A stretch of 64,000 nucleotides of DNA from DATARH01 sp036489765 (lineage in GTDB: Bacteria; Pseudomonadota; Alphaproteobacteria; ATCC43930; CGMCC-115725): the NCBI GenBank assembly GCA_036489765.1, contig DASXFE010000014.1, forward strand, positions 22,475-86,474, given 5' to 3'. How positions within the stretch are numbered: position 1 is the first letter of the stretch; every line of letters starts with the position of its first letter. A program made the translations under genes and the position numbers. Below are positions 33,707-42,065 of this stretch, one piece after another. The notes below the pieces were generated by a model. The model made no database searches. It saw only the letters and a program-made list of their open reading frames with translations, and was not told where the DNA came from.

Positions 33707-34960
33707 CTAATGCTGCGCCTCGCTGTAGGGGATACGCAGCGTGCCGTTCTTCTCCGAGGGGGGCCATAGGATCTTCTCGGTGTCCGGTGTCTTGAACTGA
33801 TCGATCCCATTGCCCTCGACGCCCTGGAATTGGACCTCGAGGCTCCGCGCCTCAGCCCATTCTCCGTTCGGACCGAATTTGATCTCGCCGGCGACGGTCT
33901 TGAACGTGTGGGTCTTGAAATAGTCGGCGAGCTTGTCCTGGTCGAGACCGCCCGTTCCCTCGATCGCCTGCTGCAGCACCTCCATCCGGGCATAGGCAAA
34001 GGGCGGCAGGTAGTAGCCGAGGAGGTCGATCTGCTCTTCCGGAGACCGCTTCTGGTACTCGGCGAGGAAGGTCTTGGCCTCGGGCGAGGCGAAATGAGCC
34101 CAGGGCAGCCAGAAATCGTAATTGACGATGCCGTTCATCAGCGGCCCGAGCTGGGTCTTGAAGGTTGTCGTCTGCGTGCCGACCATGCCGCCGCCGAAAA
34201 GCTGCGCCTTCAGCCCCACCTCGTGCACGGCGCGGATCATGCCCACCGTATCGGGCGGGTACGAGCAGACGAGCACGAGATCCGGATTTGTCGCGGCGAT
34301 CGCGCGAACGATCGGGGTGTAGTCGATCGTATTCGGCGGATAGGAACGGTCGTAGACGACCTGATACCCGGCCTTTTTGATCAGGGCGCGGGCGCCGTCC
34401 ATCGCGTTCTTCGAAAACTCGGCGTCGGCCCCGGCGATCGCGATCGTCTTCGGCTTTGGGTCGAGCGTCTCGGCGACCTTGAAGAACCCTTCGGTAAAGC
34501 TCTCCTTCGGGTTGGGGCCGCCCGCCGGGATCATCGAGAAATAGCGATCGTAGTGGAACGCGCTGTTCACATCGAGCCCGAACAGCGACAGCACGGTCAG
34601 ATGCCGCGGGATCAAGAGCGGCATCGATGGGGCTATCAAGTTGGTGCCGGCGCCGCCGAGCAGATAGTCGACCTTGTCGACATCGATCAGCTTGGTGATG
34701 ATCCCGGGCACGTGGCTCGGGTCGCTCTGGTCATCGTAATAGACGAACTTGACCGGGCGGCCGAGAATTCCGCCCTTGGCGTTGATCGCGTCGCGCCAGA
34801 TCTGCATCGCCAGCAGCGTCGCCTTGCCGTTGGCCGCGATCCCGCCGGTCAGCGAGATGTCGAAACCGATAGTCAGCGGCTCGGCAGCGCGCACCGAAGC
34901 CGGCAGCGCGAGCAGCGTCAGCGCTGCGACGGCAGCAAAAAGGCGGCAGGTTCTGGGCAT
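33707..34960 (-). CDS. ABC transporter substrate-binding protein, branched-chain amino-acid type
   Basis: A 417-aa periplasmic binding protein (LivJ-like, Peripla_BP_6 fold). The signal peptide is MPRTCRLFAAVAALTLLALP, cleaved near SVRAAEP. The mature N-terminus LTIGFDISLTGGIAANGKA is the usual Leu/Ile/Val-type opening. The ATG was chosen because it starts the signal peptide and has GGGGGAAA upstream. No permease or ATPase genes are adjacent, so the gene is an orphan here. Many members of this family bind aromatic acids instead of amino acids. Confidence 0.9.
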   Translation of the reverse strand: MPRTCRLFAAVAALTLLALPASVRAAEPLTIGFDISLTGGIAANGKATLLAMQIWRDAINAKGGILGRPVKFVYYDDQSDPSHVPGIITKLIDVDKVDYLLGGAGTNLIAPSMPLLIPRHLTVLSLFGLDVNSAFHYDRYFSMIPAGGPNPKESFTEGFFKVAETLDPKPKTIAIAGADAEFSKNAMDGARALIKKAGYQVVYDRSYPPNTIDYTPIVRAIAATNPDLVLVCSYPPDTVGMIRAVHEVGLKAQLFGGGMVGTQTTTFKTQLGPLMNGIVNYDFWLPWAHFASPEAKTFLAEYQKRSPEEQIDLLGYYLPPFAYARMEVLQQAIEGTGGLDQDKLADYFKTHTFKTVAGEIKFGPNGEWAEARSLEVQFQGVEGNGIDQFKTPDTEKILWPPSEKNGTLRIPYSEAQH

Positions 34961-35106
34961 CCCGTTTCCCCCGAGTGTCGTTGCGGCCACTCTAGGGGAA
35001 AGCCGAACCCGGCAGCAATGCGACCCCTCCGCGCCGGTTAGACAGTTGCATTTCGGGCGCGGCGGGGCGAGCCTCTGACGAGCGCCACCGCCGAGGAACC
35101 GCCGCG

Positions 35107-36231
35107 ATGACCACCCGCCCGCCGGCCGAGATCGGCATGACGCTCGACGAGGTCGATACCCCGGCCCTGATCGTCGACCTCGATGCGTTCGAGCGCAACC
35201 TCCGGCGCCTCGCCGACCGCATCGCCGGCACCGGCGTGCGGCTGCGCGCCCACGCGAAGACCCACAAATGCCCGGTCATCGCGCTGAAGCAAGTCGAGTT
35301 GGGCGCGGTCGGCGTGTGCTGCCAGAAGGTCAGCGAGGCCGAGGCGATGGTTTATGGCGGGGTCAAGGACGTGCTCGTCACCAACGAGGTCGTCGGCCGC
35401 CAGAAGCTGCGCCGGCTGATGGGCTTGGCGTCGATGGCGCGGATCGGCGTCTGCGCCGACGACCCGGCGCAAATCCGCGATTTCGAGGCCGCCGCGGCCG
35501 AGGCCGGGACCACGCTGCCGGTCTATGTCGAGGTCAACATGGGCGGCAACCGCTGCGGCGTCGAAGCAGGCCAGCCGGCCCTCGCCCTCGCCCGCCAGAT
35601 CGCGGAGGCGCCGCATCTCGAATTCGGCGGGCTCCAGGCCTATCACGGCTCGGCCCAGCACCTGCGCACCTGGGAAGAGCGCCGCGCCGCGATTGCCGGC
35701 GCCACGGATAAGGCTGCGACGACCCGCGATCTCCTGCAAGCGAACGGCATCGCCTGCAACCAGATCACCGGCGCCGGCACCGGCACCTTCGAGTTCGAGA
35801 CGGCGAGCGGGGTCTACACCGAGCTGCAATGCGGCTCGTACATCTTCATGGACGCGGATTACGGCCGCAACCTCGACAAGGACGGGGGTCTGACCCGGTC
35901 GTTCGAGCCGAGCCTCTTCGTCTGGGCCACGGTGATGAGCCGCCCCGCCGAGGAACGCGCGATCGTCGACGCCGGCCTCAAAGCGCTCGGCTTCGACTCG
36001 GGTCCGCCGACCGTGTGGGACGAACCCGCGGCGATCTACGAGCGCGCCAGCGACGAGCACGGCCGCATCGGCTTTACCGGCCCCACCAACCGCCTCAACC
36101 TCGGCGACAAGGTCCGCCTCGTCCCCGGCCACTGCGACCCGACGGTCAACCTGTACGACTGGTACGTCGGAATCCGCGGCAGCCGCGTCGAAACCGTATG
36201 GCCGATCACGGCGCGCGGGGCGCTGTATTAG
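35107..36231 (+). CDS. DSD1 family PLP-dependent enzyme (3-hydroxy-D-aspartate aldolase-like)
   Basis: A 374-aa fold-type III PLP enzyme with an alanine-racemase-like N-terminal barrel. The PLP lysine is in RAHAKTHKCP (about K51). The C-terminal D-serine-dehydratase-like domain ends with a zinc-binding pair in VPGHCDPTVNLYD. Relatives cleave 3-hydroxy-D-aspartate or D-threonine, or dehydrate D-serine. The protein is complete; the start has no strong ribosome site but lies directly upstream of conserved sequence (DEVDTPALIVDLDAFE). It stands alone. Confidence 0.88.
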   Translation: MTTRPPAEIGMTLDEVDTPALIVDLDAFERNLRRLADRIAGTGVRLRAHAKTHKCPVIALKQVELGAVGVCCQKVSEAEAMVYGGVKDVLVTNEVVGRQKLRRLMGLASMARIGVCADDPAQIRDFEAAAAEAGTTLPVYVEVNMGGNRCGVEAGQPALALARQIAEAPHLEFGGLQAYHGSAQHLRTWEERRAAIAGATDKAATTRDLLQANGIACNQITGAGTGTFEFETASGVYTELQCGSYIFMDADYGRNLDKDGGLTRSFEPSLFVWATVMSRPAEERAIVDAGLKALGFDSGPPTVWDEPAAIYERASDEHGRIGFTGPTNRLNLGDKVRLVPGHCDPTVNLYDWYVGIRGSRVETVWPITARGALY

Positions 36232-36375
36232 CGGATAGGCAGCGGACAGCCCCTAATCCTGGTCTCATGCCCGTCGGCGCGCGCAGCCATTCCGCCGCTG
36301 CGGTCCAGCGCTGGTAAAGGGAATCGGTGTCGTATCGGGCATGACAAGGCCTTTGCCGCTGATCGCGAGGGCTCG

Positions 36376-36388
36376 GTGTACTGTACAC
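36376..36388. promoter_or_regulatory. Perfect palindrome GTGTAC-T-GTACAC, candidate operator
   Basis: A 13-bp perfect palindrome lies 30 bases upstream of the TAXI-protein start. The TGTAC-N-GTACA form resembles operators bound by GntR-family regulators. No regulator gene is nearby, and the site could also be a chance palindrome. Confidence 0.4.
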
Positions 36389-36418
36389 TCCCGGTCAACA
36401 CGACAATGAGAGCCCCTC

Positions 36419-37294
36419 ATGAGCGACGCGAAGACCACGATCACCCTCGCCACCGCGACGCCGGGCGGTGGATTTCCGCTTTATGGCGGGGTCGTGGCCG
36501 AGGTGGTCAACGCCACCGATCCGTCGCTCAACGTCGAGTGCCGCAACACCAAAGGGTCCACCGAAAACGTGCCCTTACTCGAGGCGGGGTCGGTCGATCT
36601 GGGGCTCGTGACCGGCGAGGTGGCGATCGAGCCGTTTGGGCGGAAATCGGGGCTGACGATTGCGGCGGCGATGTACTCGACCGCGGGGATGTTCGTCGTG
36701 CGGGGCGACTCGCCGGCACGGACCATCGGCGACCTGAAGGGCAAGCCGGTGGCGTTCGGCGCGCGCGGGTCGGGGCTGGTGATCCTCGCGCGTTACGTGC
36801 TCGACGGGATCGGGCTCGACATGGAGCGGGATTTCACCGCGATCTATCTCGACCGCGCCGGCGACGGGCCTGACATGGTGCTCGACGGGAGAGCAGCAGC
36901 GCTATGGGGCGGCGGGGTCGGTTGGCCGGGATTCGCGCGGGTCGCCGGCGAAGGCGGGCGGTTCATCGCACCCGATGCCGGCGGGATTGCGCGCATCCGG
37001 GCGAAGCACGCCTTCCTCAAGCCGCTGACGGTGCCGGCTGGATCCTATCCGGGGCAAAGCGCGGCGATCGCGTCGGTCGGGTCGTGGGCCTTTATCCTGG
37101 CGCGGCCGGGATGGCCCGACGACACAGGCTATCGCTTTGCTCGCGCGCTGCACGACGGCGCCGGGAAGCTCAGCGAAAAGCTCGAACAGGCCAAGGAGAC
37201 GACGGCGGCCAACACCGGCGCCGCGGCGCCGGAGCCGGGCCTCATTCATCCCGGCGTCGCGCGGTATCTGCGCGAGATCGGCGCCCTCGCCTGA
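36419..37294 (+). CDS. TAXI family TRAP-type solute-binding protein without signal peptide
   Basis: A 291-aa protein of the TAXI binding-protein family, which normally delivers substrates to TRAP membrane components. Family features: the opening LATATPGGGFPLYGGVVAEVVN, GSTENVPLLEAGSVDLGLVTGE, and the GDLKGKPVAFGARGSG segment. Unlike most members it begins MSDAKTTITLATATPGG, directly at the first strand, with no signal peptide and no in-frame upstream start that would supply one. It therefore probably stays in the cytoplasm. No TRAP membrane genes are adjacent. Confidence 0.8.
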   Translation: MSDAKTTITLATATPGGGFPLYGGVVAEVVNATDPSLNVECRNTKGSTENVPLLEAGSVDLGLVTGEVAIEPFGRKSGLTIAAAMYSTAGMFVVRGDSPARTIGDLKGKPVAFGARGSGLVILARYVLDGIGLDMERDFTAIYLDRAGDGPDMVLDGRAAALWGGGVGWPGFARVAGEGGRFIAPDAGGIARIRAKHAFLKPLTVPAGSYPGQSAAIASVGSWAFILARPGWPDDTGYRFARALHDGAGKLSEKLEQAKETTAANTGAAAPEPGLIHPGVARYLREIGALA

Positions 37295-37300
37295 GGGCTG

Positions 37301-37330
37301 GCGGGTTACGCTTCGCTAACCCACCCTACC
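37301..37330. repeat. Short repeat/hairpin of the GGGTTAGCGAAGCGTAACCC type
   Basis: GGGTTA and TAACCC flank a CGCTTCGC core, followed by CACCCTACC. This is one arm-pair of a widespread proteobacterial intergenic repeat and may terminate the TAXI gene. Confidence 0.6.
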
Positions 37331-37373
37331 GCGCTATCGTCATCGCAACCTGAAGGGAGGAAGCCATGCGCGG

Positions 37374-38414
37374 GTGGTGTTTACCGGCGGTCGCGAGCTC
37401 GAATTGATGAATTTCGACGACCCGACGCCGGGGCCGGACGAGGTCGTCATCGAGATGAAGGCCTCGGGCATGTGCGGCAGCGATCTGCACCAGTACCGCC
37501 GCCCGAAAGCCGGCGGCGACACGGGCGGGCTCGCCGCGCCGAGCGCGCCGACGATCGCCGGGCACGAGCCCTGCGGCATCGTCGCGGCGGTCGGGACGGC
37601 AGTGAGCCCGGCGCTCGCCAAGGTCGGGCAGCGCGTGATGATCCATCACTACAAGGGCTGCACCGTCTGCAACCACTGCCGCTCGGGCTGGGCGCAGCTC
37701 TGCCAGGAGACGCCGGTCACTGTCTACGGCAATAACGGACACGGCGGGCACGCGGCTTATATGAAGGTGCCGGCCTTTACCGTCGTGCCGCTTCCCGACG
37801 CGCTGTCGTTCACCACTGGCGCGGCGATCTCCTGCGGCACCGGCACGGCTTACGGGGCGCTGCGGCGCATCCGGCTTTCCGGCAACGACACGATCGCGAT
37901 CTTCGGCCAAGGCCCGGTCGGGCTGTCGGCGACGCAGCTTGCCGCCGCGATGGGCGCGCGGGTGATCGCGCTCGATGTCAGCGAGGAGCGGCTCGACCGC
38001 GCCAAGGAATTCGGTGCGGCAGAGCTCGTCAACCCGCGCTCGAACGACCCGGTCGGCGCGATCAAGGATCTGACCCACGGCTACGGCGCCGATTTCACGC
38101 TCGACACCTCGTCGCAGCCCGAGGGCCGCATCGCCGCCGTGCGTGGGACCAAGGTGTGGGGCACGACCTGCTTTGTCGGCGAGCGCAACAAGGTCGAGAT
38201 CGACGTCAGCCCCGACATGCTGCGCAAGCAGCTGACGATCGTCGCGTCGTGGACCTTCTCGTCGATCGGCCAGGCCGAATGCGCCCAGTTCGTCGCAGAC
38301 CGGGGGATCGACGTCGAAGGCCTCTTCACCCACCGCTGGAAGCTCGACCAGGCCGACGAAGCCTACAAGCTCTTCGACACGCAGACGACCGGCAAGGGCG
38401 TGTTCCTGATGTAA
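37374..38414 (+). CDS. Zinc-dependent alcohol dehydrogenase family protein (start probably frameshifted)
   Basis: A 346-aa medium-chain dehydrogenase. Catalytic-zinc ligands are in GMCGSDLHQY and AGHEPCGIV; the structural-zinc cysteines are in GCTVCNHCRSGWAQLC; the NAD-binding motif is FGQGPVGLSA. The main frame opens with a GTG at 37374, 13 bases after GGGAGG. The properly spaced ATG at 37366 is out of frame by one base. Adding one base would give MRAVVFTGG, the usual start of this family, so a 1-bp deletion in codon 3 is likely. If the loss is real, translation depends on the poorly spaced GTG. Confidence 0.85.
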   Translation: MVFTGGRELELMNFDDPTPGPDEVVIEMKASGMCGSDLHQYRRPKAGGDTGGLAAPSAPTIAGHEPCGIVAAVGTAVSPALAKVGQRVMIHHYKGCTVCNHCRSGWAQLCQETPVTVYGNNGHGGHAAYMKVPAFTVVPLPDALSFTTGAAISCGTGTAYGALRRIRLSGNDTIAIFGQGPVGLSATQLAAAMGARVIALDVSEERLDRAKEFGAAELVNPRSNDPVGAIKDLTHGYGADFTLDTSSQPEGRIAAVRGTKVWGTTCFVGERNKVEIDVSPDMLRKQLTIVASWTFSSIGQAECAQFVADRGIDVEGLFTHRWKLDQADEAYKLFDTQTTGKGVFLM

Positions 38415-38421
38415 CGGTGCT

Positions 38422-38507
38422 GTCGCTGCGAGCGCAGCGAAGCAATCCCCACCCGCAGGAGGCTCTTCCGATGGAGATTGCCGCGTCGCTCCGCTCCTCG
38501 CAATGAC
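38422..38507. repeat. Palindromic repeat, family B copy 1
   Basis: An 86-bp unit: left part GCTGCGAGCGCAGCGAAGCAATCC, right part GATTGCCGCGTCGCTCCGCTCCTCGCAATGAC, which are inverted relatives. A second copy is at 46670-46754. Such CGAAGCAATC/CTCGCAATGAC elements are well-known repeats of proteobacterial genomes. Confidence 0.75.
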
Positions 38508-38528
38508 GCAGGCAGGAGAAAGAAATCC

Positions 38529-38960
38529 ATGAACGACGTGATGAACGTGAAGGGCTCGCCGACGGCTTCGACGCCGGGGATGAAGGGGCAGGACAAGCTG
38601 ACGGCGCTGGCGTCGCGCTATGTGACGGTCGACGAGTTGCCCTGGAAGCCGACGCCGTGCGCCGGGATCGAGATGAAGGTGCTGGTGGAGGACACGGCGA
38701 CGGGGCTGTTGACCGCCCTCTTCCGCTGGCAGCCGGGGGCCGAGCTGACGCTGCATGAACATGTCGAGCTGGAGCAGACCTTTGTCATCGAGGGGAGCCT
38801 CGTCGACGAGGAGGGCGAGGTCTCAGCGGGAAATTACGTCTGGCGGCCCAAGGGCAACCGTCATCTGGCTCGCTCGCCGAACGGGGCGCTGGTGCTGTCG
38901 ATGTTCCTGAAGCCGAACATCTTTCTGACCGGCGACAGCGAAGGCGCTCGGTTGCGGTAA
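38529..38960 (+). CDS. Cupin domain protein (ChrR/acetylacetone-cleaving-like)
   Basis: A 143-aa single-domain beta-barrel protein. Cupin motif 1 is seen as PGAELTLHEHVELEQTFVIEG, with two His and a Glu as metal ligands; motif 2 is PKGNRHLARSPNG with the last His. Relatives include ChrR-type cupins and dioxygenases of small diketones or dihydroxyacetophenone. The ATG has GGAGAAAG upstream; the open frame before it lies in a repeat. It precedes the CoA-transferase genes and may be their first co-transcribed member. Confidence 0.78.
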   Translation: MNDVMNVKGSPTASTPGMKGQDKLTALASRYVTVDELPWKPTPCAGIEMKVLVEDTATGLLTALFRWQPGAELTLHEHVELEQTFVIEGSLVDEEGEVSAGNYVWRPKGNRHLARSPNGALVLSMFLKPNIFLTGDSEGARLR

Positions 38961-39015
38961 CCTAGCCGTCACCCCGGCGAAAGACGGGAAGAGGGTTTGG
39001 GAAGCGGGGGAAACG

Positions 39016-39801
39016 ATGCCGAAGAACAAGGTCTTTGCCACCTTCGACGACGCGGTCGCCGATATTCCCGATAATGTGACGATCGGGTTCGGCGGGTTCG
39101 CCGTCGTCGGCCAGCCGGTCAACCTCTACGGCGCGCTCGCCAAGCAGGGGGCGAAGGGGCTCACCTGCGTCTCGAACGGCACGCGCGGCGGGTCGACGCT
39201 GCCCGAGGACGCGCCGACGATGGAGTGGCTCATCCGCAACGACCAGGTGGTGAAGGTGATCTGCGCCTTTACCGCGCCGACCCGCGCGTCGCAGCGGCTC
39301 GTCTTCACCGAGTACTACGAGAGCGGCCGGATCGAGGCCGAGCTCGTGCCGCAAGGGACCATGGCCGAGCGCCTGCGGGCGGCCGGTTGCGGCATCCCGG
39401 CCTTCTACACCCCGGCCGCGGTCGGCACCGAACTTGCCGAGGGGCGCGAGACGCGGGTCTTCAACGGCCGTGAATACCTCCTCGAGGAGGCGCTGCCGCT
39501 CGATTACGCGTTTATCCGGGCCTGGAAGGCCGACGAGGCCGGCAACCTTCTCTATCGGCGCTCGCAGCGCAACTTCAACCCGCTGATGGCGATGGCGGCA
39601 AAGACCACGATCGTCGAGGTCGAGGAGCCGATCCTGCCGCGCGGCGCGATCGACCCCGACGAGGTGCACACCCCGGGCATCTTCGTGCAGCGGATGGTCG
39701 TGGTGCCGCCGGCGCCCGAAGGCTGGTGGCCGATGCGCCCCGCCGAGATCGCCGCCCGCGCCAAAGCGATGGAGGCCGCCCCCTCAGGAGTGAAACGATG
39801 A
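39016..39801 (+). CDS. CoA-transferase subunit A (family I)
   Basis: A 261-aa alpha subunit of a 3-oxoacid-type CoA-transferase, which moves CoA from succinyl-CoA or acetyl-CoA to another acid. The conserved GFGGFAVVGQP near residue 20 is the family's coenzyme-A-transferase signature, and the YYESGRIEAELVPQGTMAERLRA and YAFIRAWKADEAGNLLYR blocks are typical. Its stop overlaps the subunit B start (ATGA). Substrate could be a 3-oxoacid, such as 3-oxoadipate, or another short acid. Confidence 0.93.
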   Translation: MPKNKVFATFDDAVADIPDNVTIGFGGFAVVGQPVNLYGALAKQGAKGLTCVSNGTRGGSTLPEDAPTMEWLIRNDQVVKVICAFTAPTRASQRLVFTEYYESGRIEAELVPQGTMAERLRAAGCGIPAFYTPAAVGTELAEGRETRVFNGREYLLEEALPLDYAFIRAWKADEAGNLLYRRSQRNFNPLMAMAAKTTIVEVEEPILPRGAIDPDEVHTPGIFVQRMVVVPPAPEGWWPMRPAEIAARAKAMEAAPSGVKR

Positions 39802-40472
39802 GCGACGCCAAGGGACTGACCCGGCAGCAGATGTGCAACCGGCTGGCGATGGAGTTCGGCGACGGGTGGGTCGTCAATCTCGGGATCGGCATCCCGACGC
39901 TGTGCTCGAACGCCGATTTCGGCGACCGCGAGATCATCTTCCATTCGGAGAATGGCGTCGTCGGTTACGGGCCGCTCACACCGGTCGGCGAGGAGGATTT
40001 GCACCTTGTCAATGCCGGCGGGCAGCATGTGACGCTCAACGCGGGCGCGGCGATCGTGCACCATGCCGACGCGTTCGGGATGATCCGCGGCGGGCGCATC
40101 GACGTGACCGTGCTCGGCGCCTACGAGGTCGCCGAGAACGGCGATTTCGCCAACTGGAAGATGGCCGGGCAGAAGGGCGGCGGCATCGGCGGCGCAATGG
40201 ATTTGGCCGCCTGCGCCCGGCACGTCTTTGTCGCGATGGAGCAGACGACCCGCCGCGGCGCCCCCCGCCTCGTCGAACGCTGTGCAATCCCGGTGACCGC
40301 AAAGGGCGTCGTCAACCTGGTGATCACCAATTACGGCCTCTTCGAGATCACGCCGCAGGGGATGGCGCTCAAGGAGATCGCGCCCGGGGTTTCAGTCGAC
40401 GAGGTCAGGGCCACCACGGGCTGCAAGCTGATCGTGCCGGGCAACGTGCCCATGGTGAAGGGCACGAGATGA
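39798..40472 (+). CDS. CoA-transferase subunit B (family I)
   Basis: A 224-aa beta subunit carrying the catalytic glutamate, found in FHSENGVVGYGP (SENG motif, about residue 51). Also typical are VVNLGIGIPTL, KGGGIGGAMDL and KGVVNLVITNYGLFEIT. The ATG lies after AGGAG. The coding sequence ends at NVPMVKGTR, as expected, so the low-GC gene that follows did not truncate it. Confidence 0.94.
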   Translation: MSDAKGLTRQQMCNRLAMEFGDGWVVNLGIGIPTLCSNADFGDREIIFHSENGVVGYGPLTPVGEEDLHLVNAGGQHVTLNAGAAIVHHADAFGMIRGGRIDVTVLGAYEVAENGDFANWKMAGQKGGGIGGAMDLAACARHVFVAMEQTTRRGAPRLVERCAIPVTAKGVVNLVITNYGLFEITPQGMALKEIAPGVSVDEVRATTGCKLIVPGNVPMVKGTR

Positions 40473-40555
40473 GAATGTCTCGGCGCTGTTGGCACGAGCG
40501 GCGTAGCGAACCGAGATTTACGTCATAGCTCTGAGATGGCGACGGAACACAAATA

Positions 40556-42034
40556 ATGTCCATTACCAAATTACCATTGGAGGAGGTCTTTGTTACCGAG
40601 GGCGTTCCTGAATTTACCTTCGTGCGGCCTCCAAACTACAACGAGATACTCCTCGACGTTCGTCGACCAGGAAAGCCGGTTATTCTGGAAGGCCAGTCTG
40701 GAACCGGTAAGACCACTTGTGTTCGCCGAATACTGTCGGAACTCGGTGACGGAACGCCAACTGAATATCTAACTGCACGCCGGGCCACCGACGTATCCCG
40801 AATCGAGCTGATCGCTCACGATCGAACACCCGGTCGGTTCGTGATTGACGATTTTCATCGTCTTAGCGCTGACCTCCAAGAGTCACTCGCCGACATCGCC
40901 AAGTTGTCGGCCGAATTGGGCAGTGATGCTGAATTACCCAAATTGGTAATCATCGGGATAAACCAGGTCGGTTCCGATCTAATCCAACTTGTGCCCGACA
41001 TCGCCAAACGGACGGGCATTCATCGCATTAAGCCCGGAGCGCGCGAAGATATCGCCCAACTAATCAGTATCGGTTGTGAAAAATTGAACATCAATATCGG
41101 ACATGCTGACAAAGTCCATGAGGAGACTCGCGGCGATTATTGGCTGACGCAGCAGCTGTGTCAGTCGATCTGTACTGCGGCTGGCATAACTGAAACGCTG
41201 CCGAAGAGTAAGAAAATATCATTTGATCTGGGGGTTGTTAGGCAGCGGGTAGTCGATCGGTTACATGCTGCCTACTATCCAGCGGTAAAGGAATTTTGTC
41301 GCGGCAGGAGGTTCCGGTCTAGCAACGACCCATACTTCAAGCTTCTCCGGGCGGTTGCTCAGGGTAACTCATCAATCGTCGATCTGAACGAACTAGCAAA
41401 TTCCAATCCGGACGTGCGGGGTAGTGTAAACAATATTAAAGAACACAGGTTACTTGTTCTAATCGACTCTAAACCTCTCGTGGCGAGGCATTTTTATTAC
41501 AACAGAGAGACGAAAAATTTTGCGATCGAAGACCCAGCCTTATTCTATTTCATGCAACACATGGATTGGAACCAACTACGCCAAGACTGTGGCTTCCGAG
41601 ACACGACAGAAAACTATGAATTCGATATAGCGATATCGTTTGCTGGAGAAAACCGCGATTTGGCGAGATATATTGCCGAAAGCCTGGAACTTCTAGACGT
41701 CCATACATTCTATGATGAGATGTTTGAGGCGAATTTTCTAGGTAAAACTTGGTCCGCGCAATTTAAAACAATATTTGGTGAGAAGAGTCGTTTGATTTTG
41801 TGCATATTGGACGAACATCACGCAAAAAAGATCTGGCCGACCTTCGAGAGAGAACATTTTACTACCAGAATTCCCGACGAAAGCGTGATACCCATTTTTC
41901 TTGATGAAACTAAGTTCGTCGGAATCCCGCAAGATCTTGTGGGGGTTCCATTCGAATATGATCCAGGTGACCCTGGGTGGAAAAAAAAGGTAGACGACGA
42001 AATCATCGTCAAGTTGATCGACAAACTTAGCTGA
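40556..42034 (+). CDS. AAA-type ATPase fused to a C-terminal TIR domain; candidate defence protein
   Basis: A 492-aa protein with base composition near 45-48% GC, far below its neighbours. Residues about 25-240 form a P-loop NTPase with Walker A GQSGTGKTT (46-54) and Walker B RFVIDDF (94-100). About 255-335 looks like a winged helix ending EDPALFYFM. Residues 354-492 are a TIR domain: YEFDIAISFAGENRD, TFYDEMFEANFLGKTW, and IWPTFERE, where E431 fits the NADase catalytic glutamate. This suggests a sensor ATPase that triggers NAD depletion. It sits alone between catabolic genes, preceded only by a weak ribosome site (GGA). An antiphage role is inferred from architecture and transfer signs. Confidence 0.85.
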   Translation: MSITKLPLEEVFVTEGVPEFTFVRPPNYNEILLDVRRPGKPVILEGQSGTGKTTCVRRILSELGDGTPTEYLTARRATDVSRIELIAHDRTPGRFVIDDFHRLSADLQESLADIAKLSAELGSDAELPKLVIIGINQVGSDLIQLVPDIAKRTGIHRIKPGAREDIAQLISIGCEKLNINIGHADKVHEETRGDYWLTQQLCQSICTAAGITETLPKSKKISFDLGVVRQRVVDRLHAAYYPAVKEFCRGRRFRSSNDPYFKLLRAVAQGNSSIVDLNELANSNPDVRGSVNNIKEHRLLVLIDSKPLVARHFYYNRETKNFAIEDPALFYFMQHMDWNQLRQDCGFRDTTENYEFDIAISFAGENRDLARYIAESLELLDVHTFYDEMFEANFLGKTWSAQFKTIFGEKSRLILCILDEHHAKKIWPTFEREHFTTRIPDESVIPIFLDETKFVGIPQDLVGVPFEYDPGDPGWKKKVDDEIIVKLIDKLS

Positions 42035-42065
42035 CCGACCAAGTGAATCGGACAGGAGCAAAACG

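Noticed and set aside
33658..33999. A 113-codon minus-strand frame inside the ABC binding-protein gene
   Set aside because: It is a Ser/Arg-rich shadow in another frame of the binding-protein gene.
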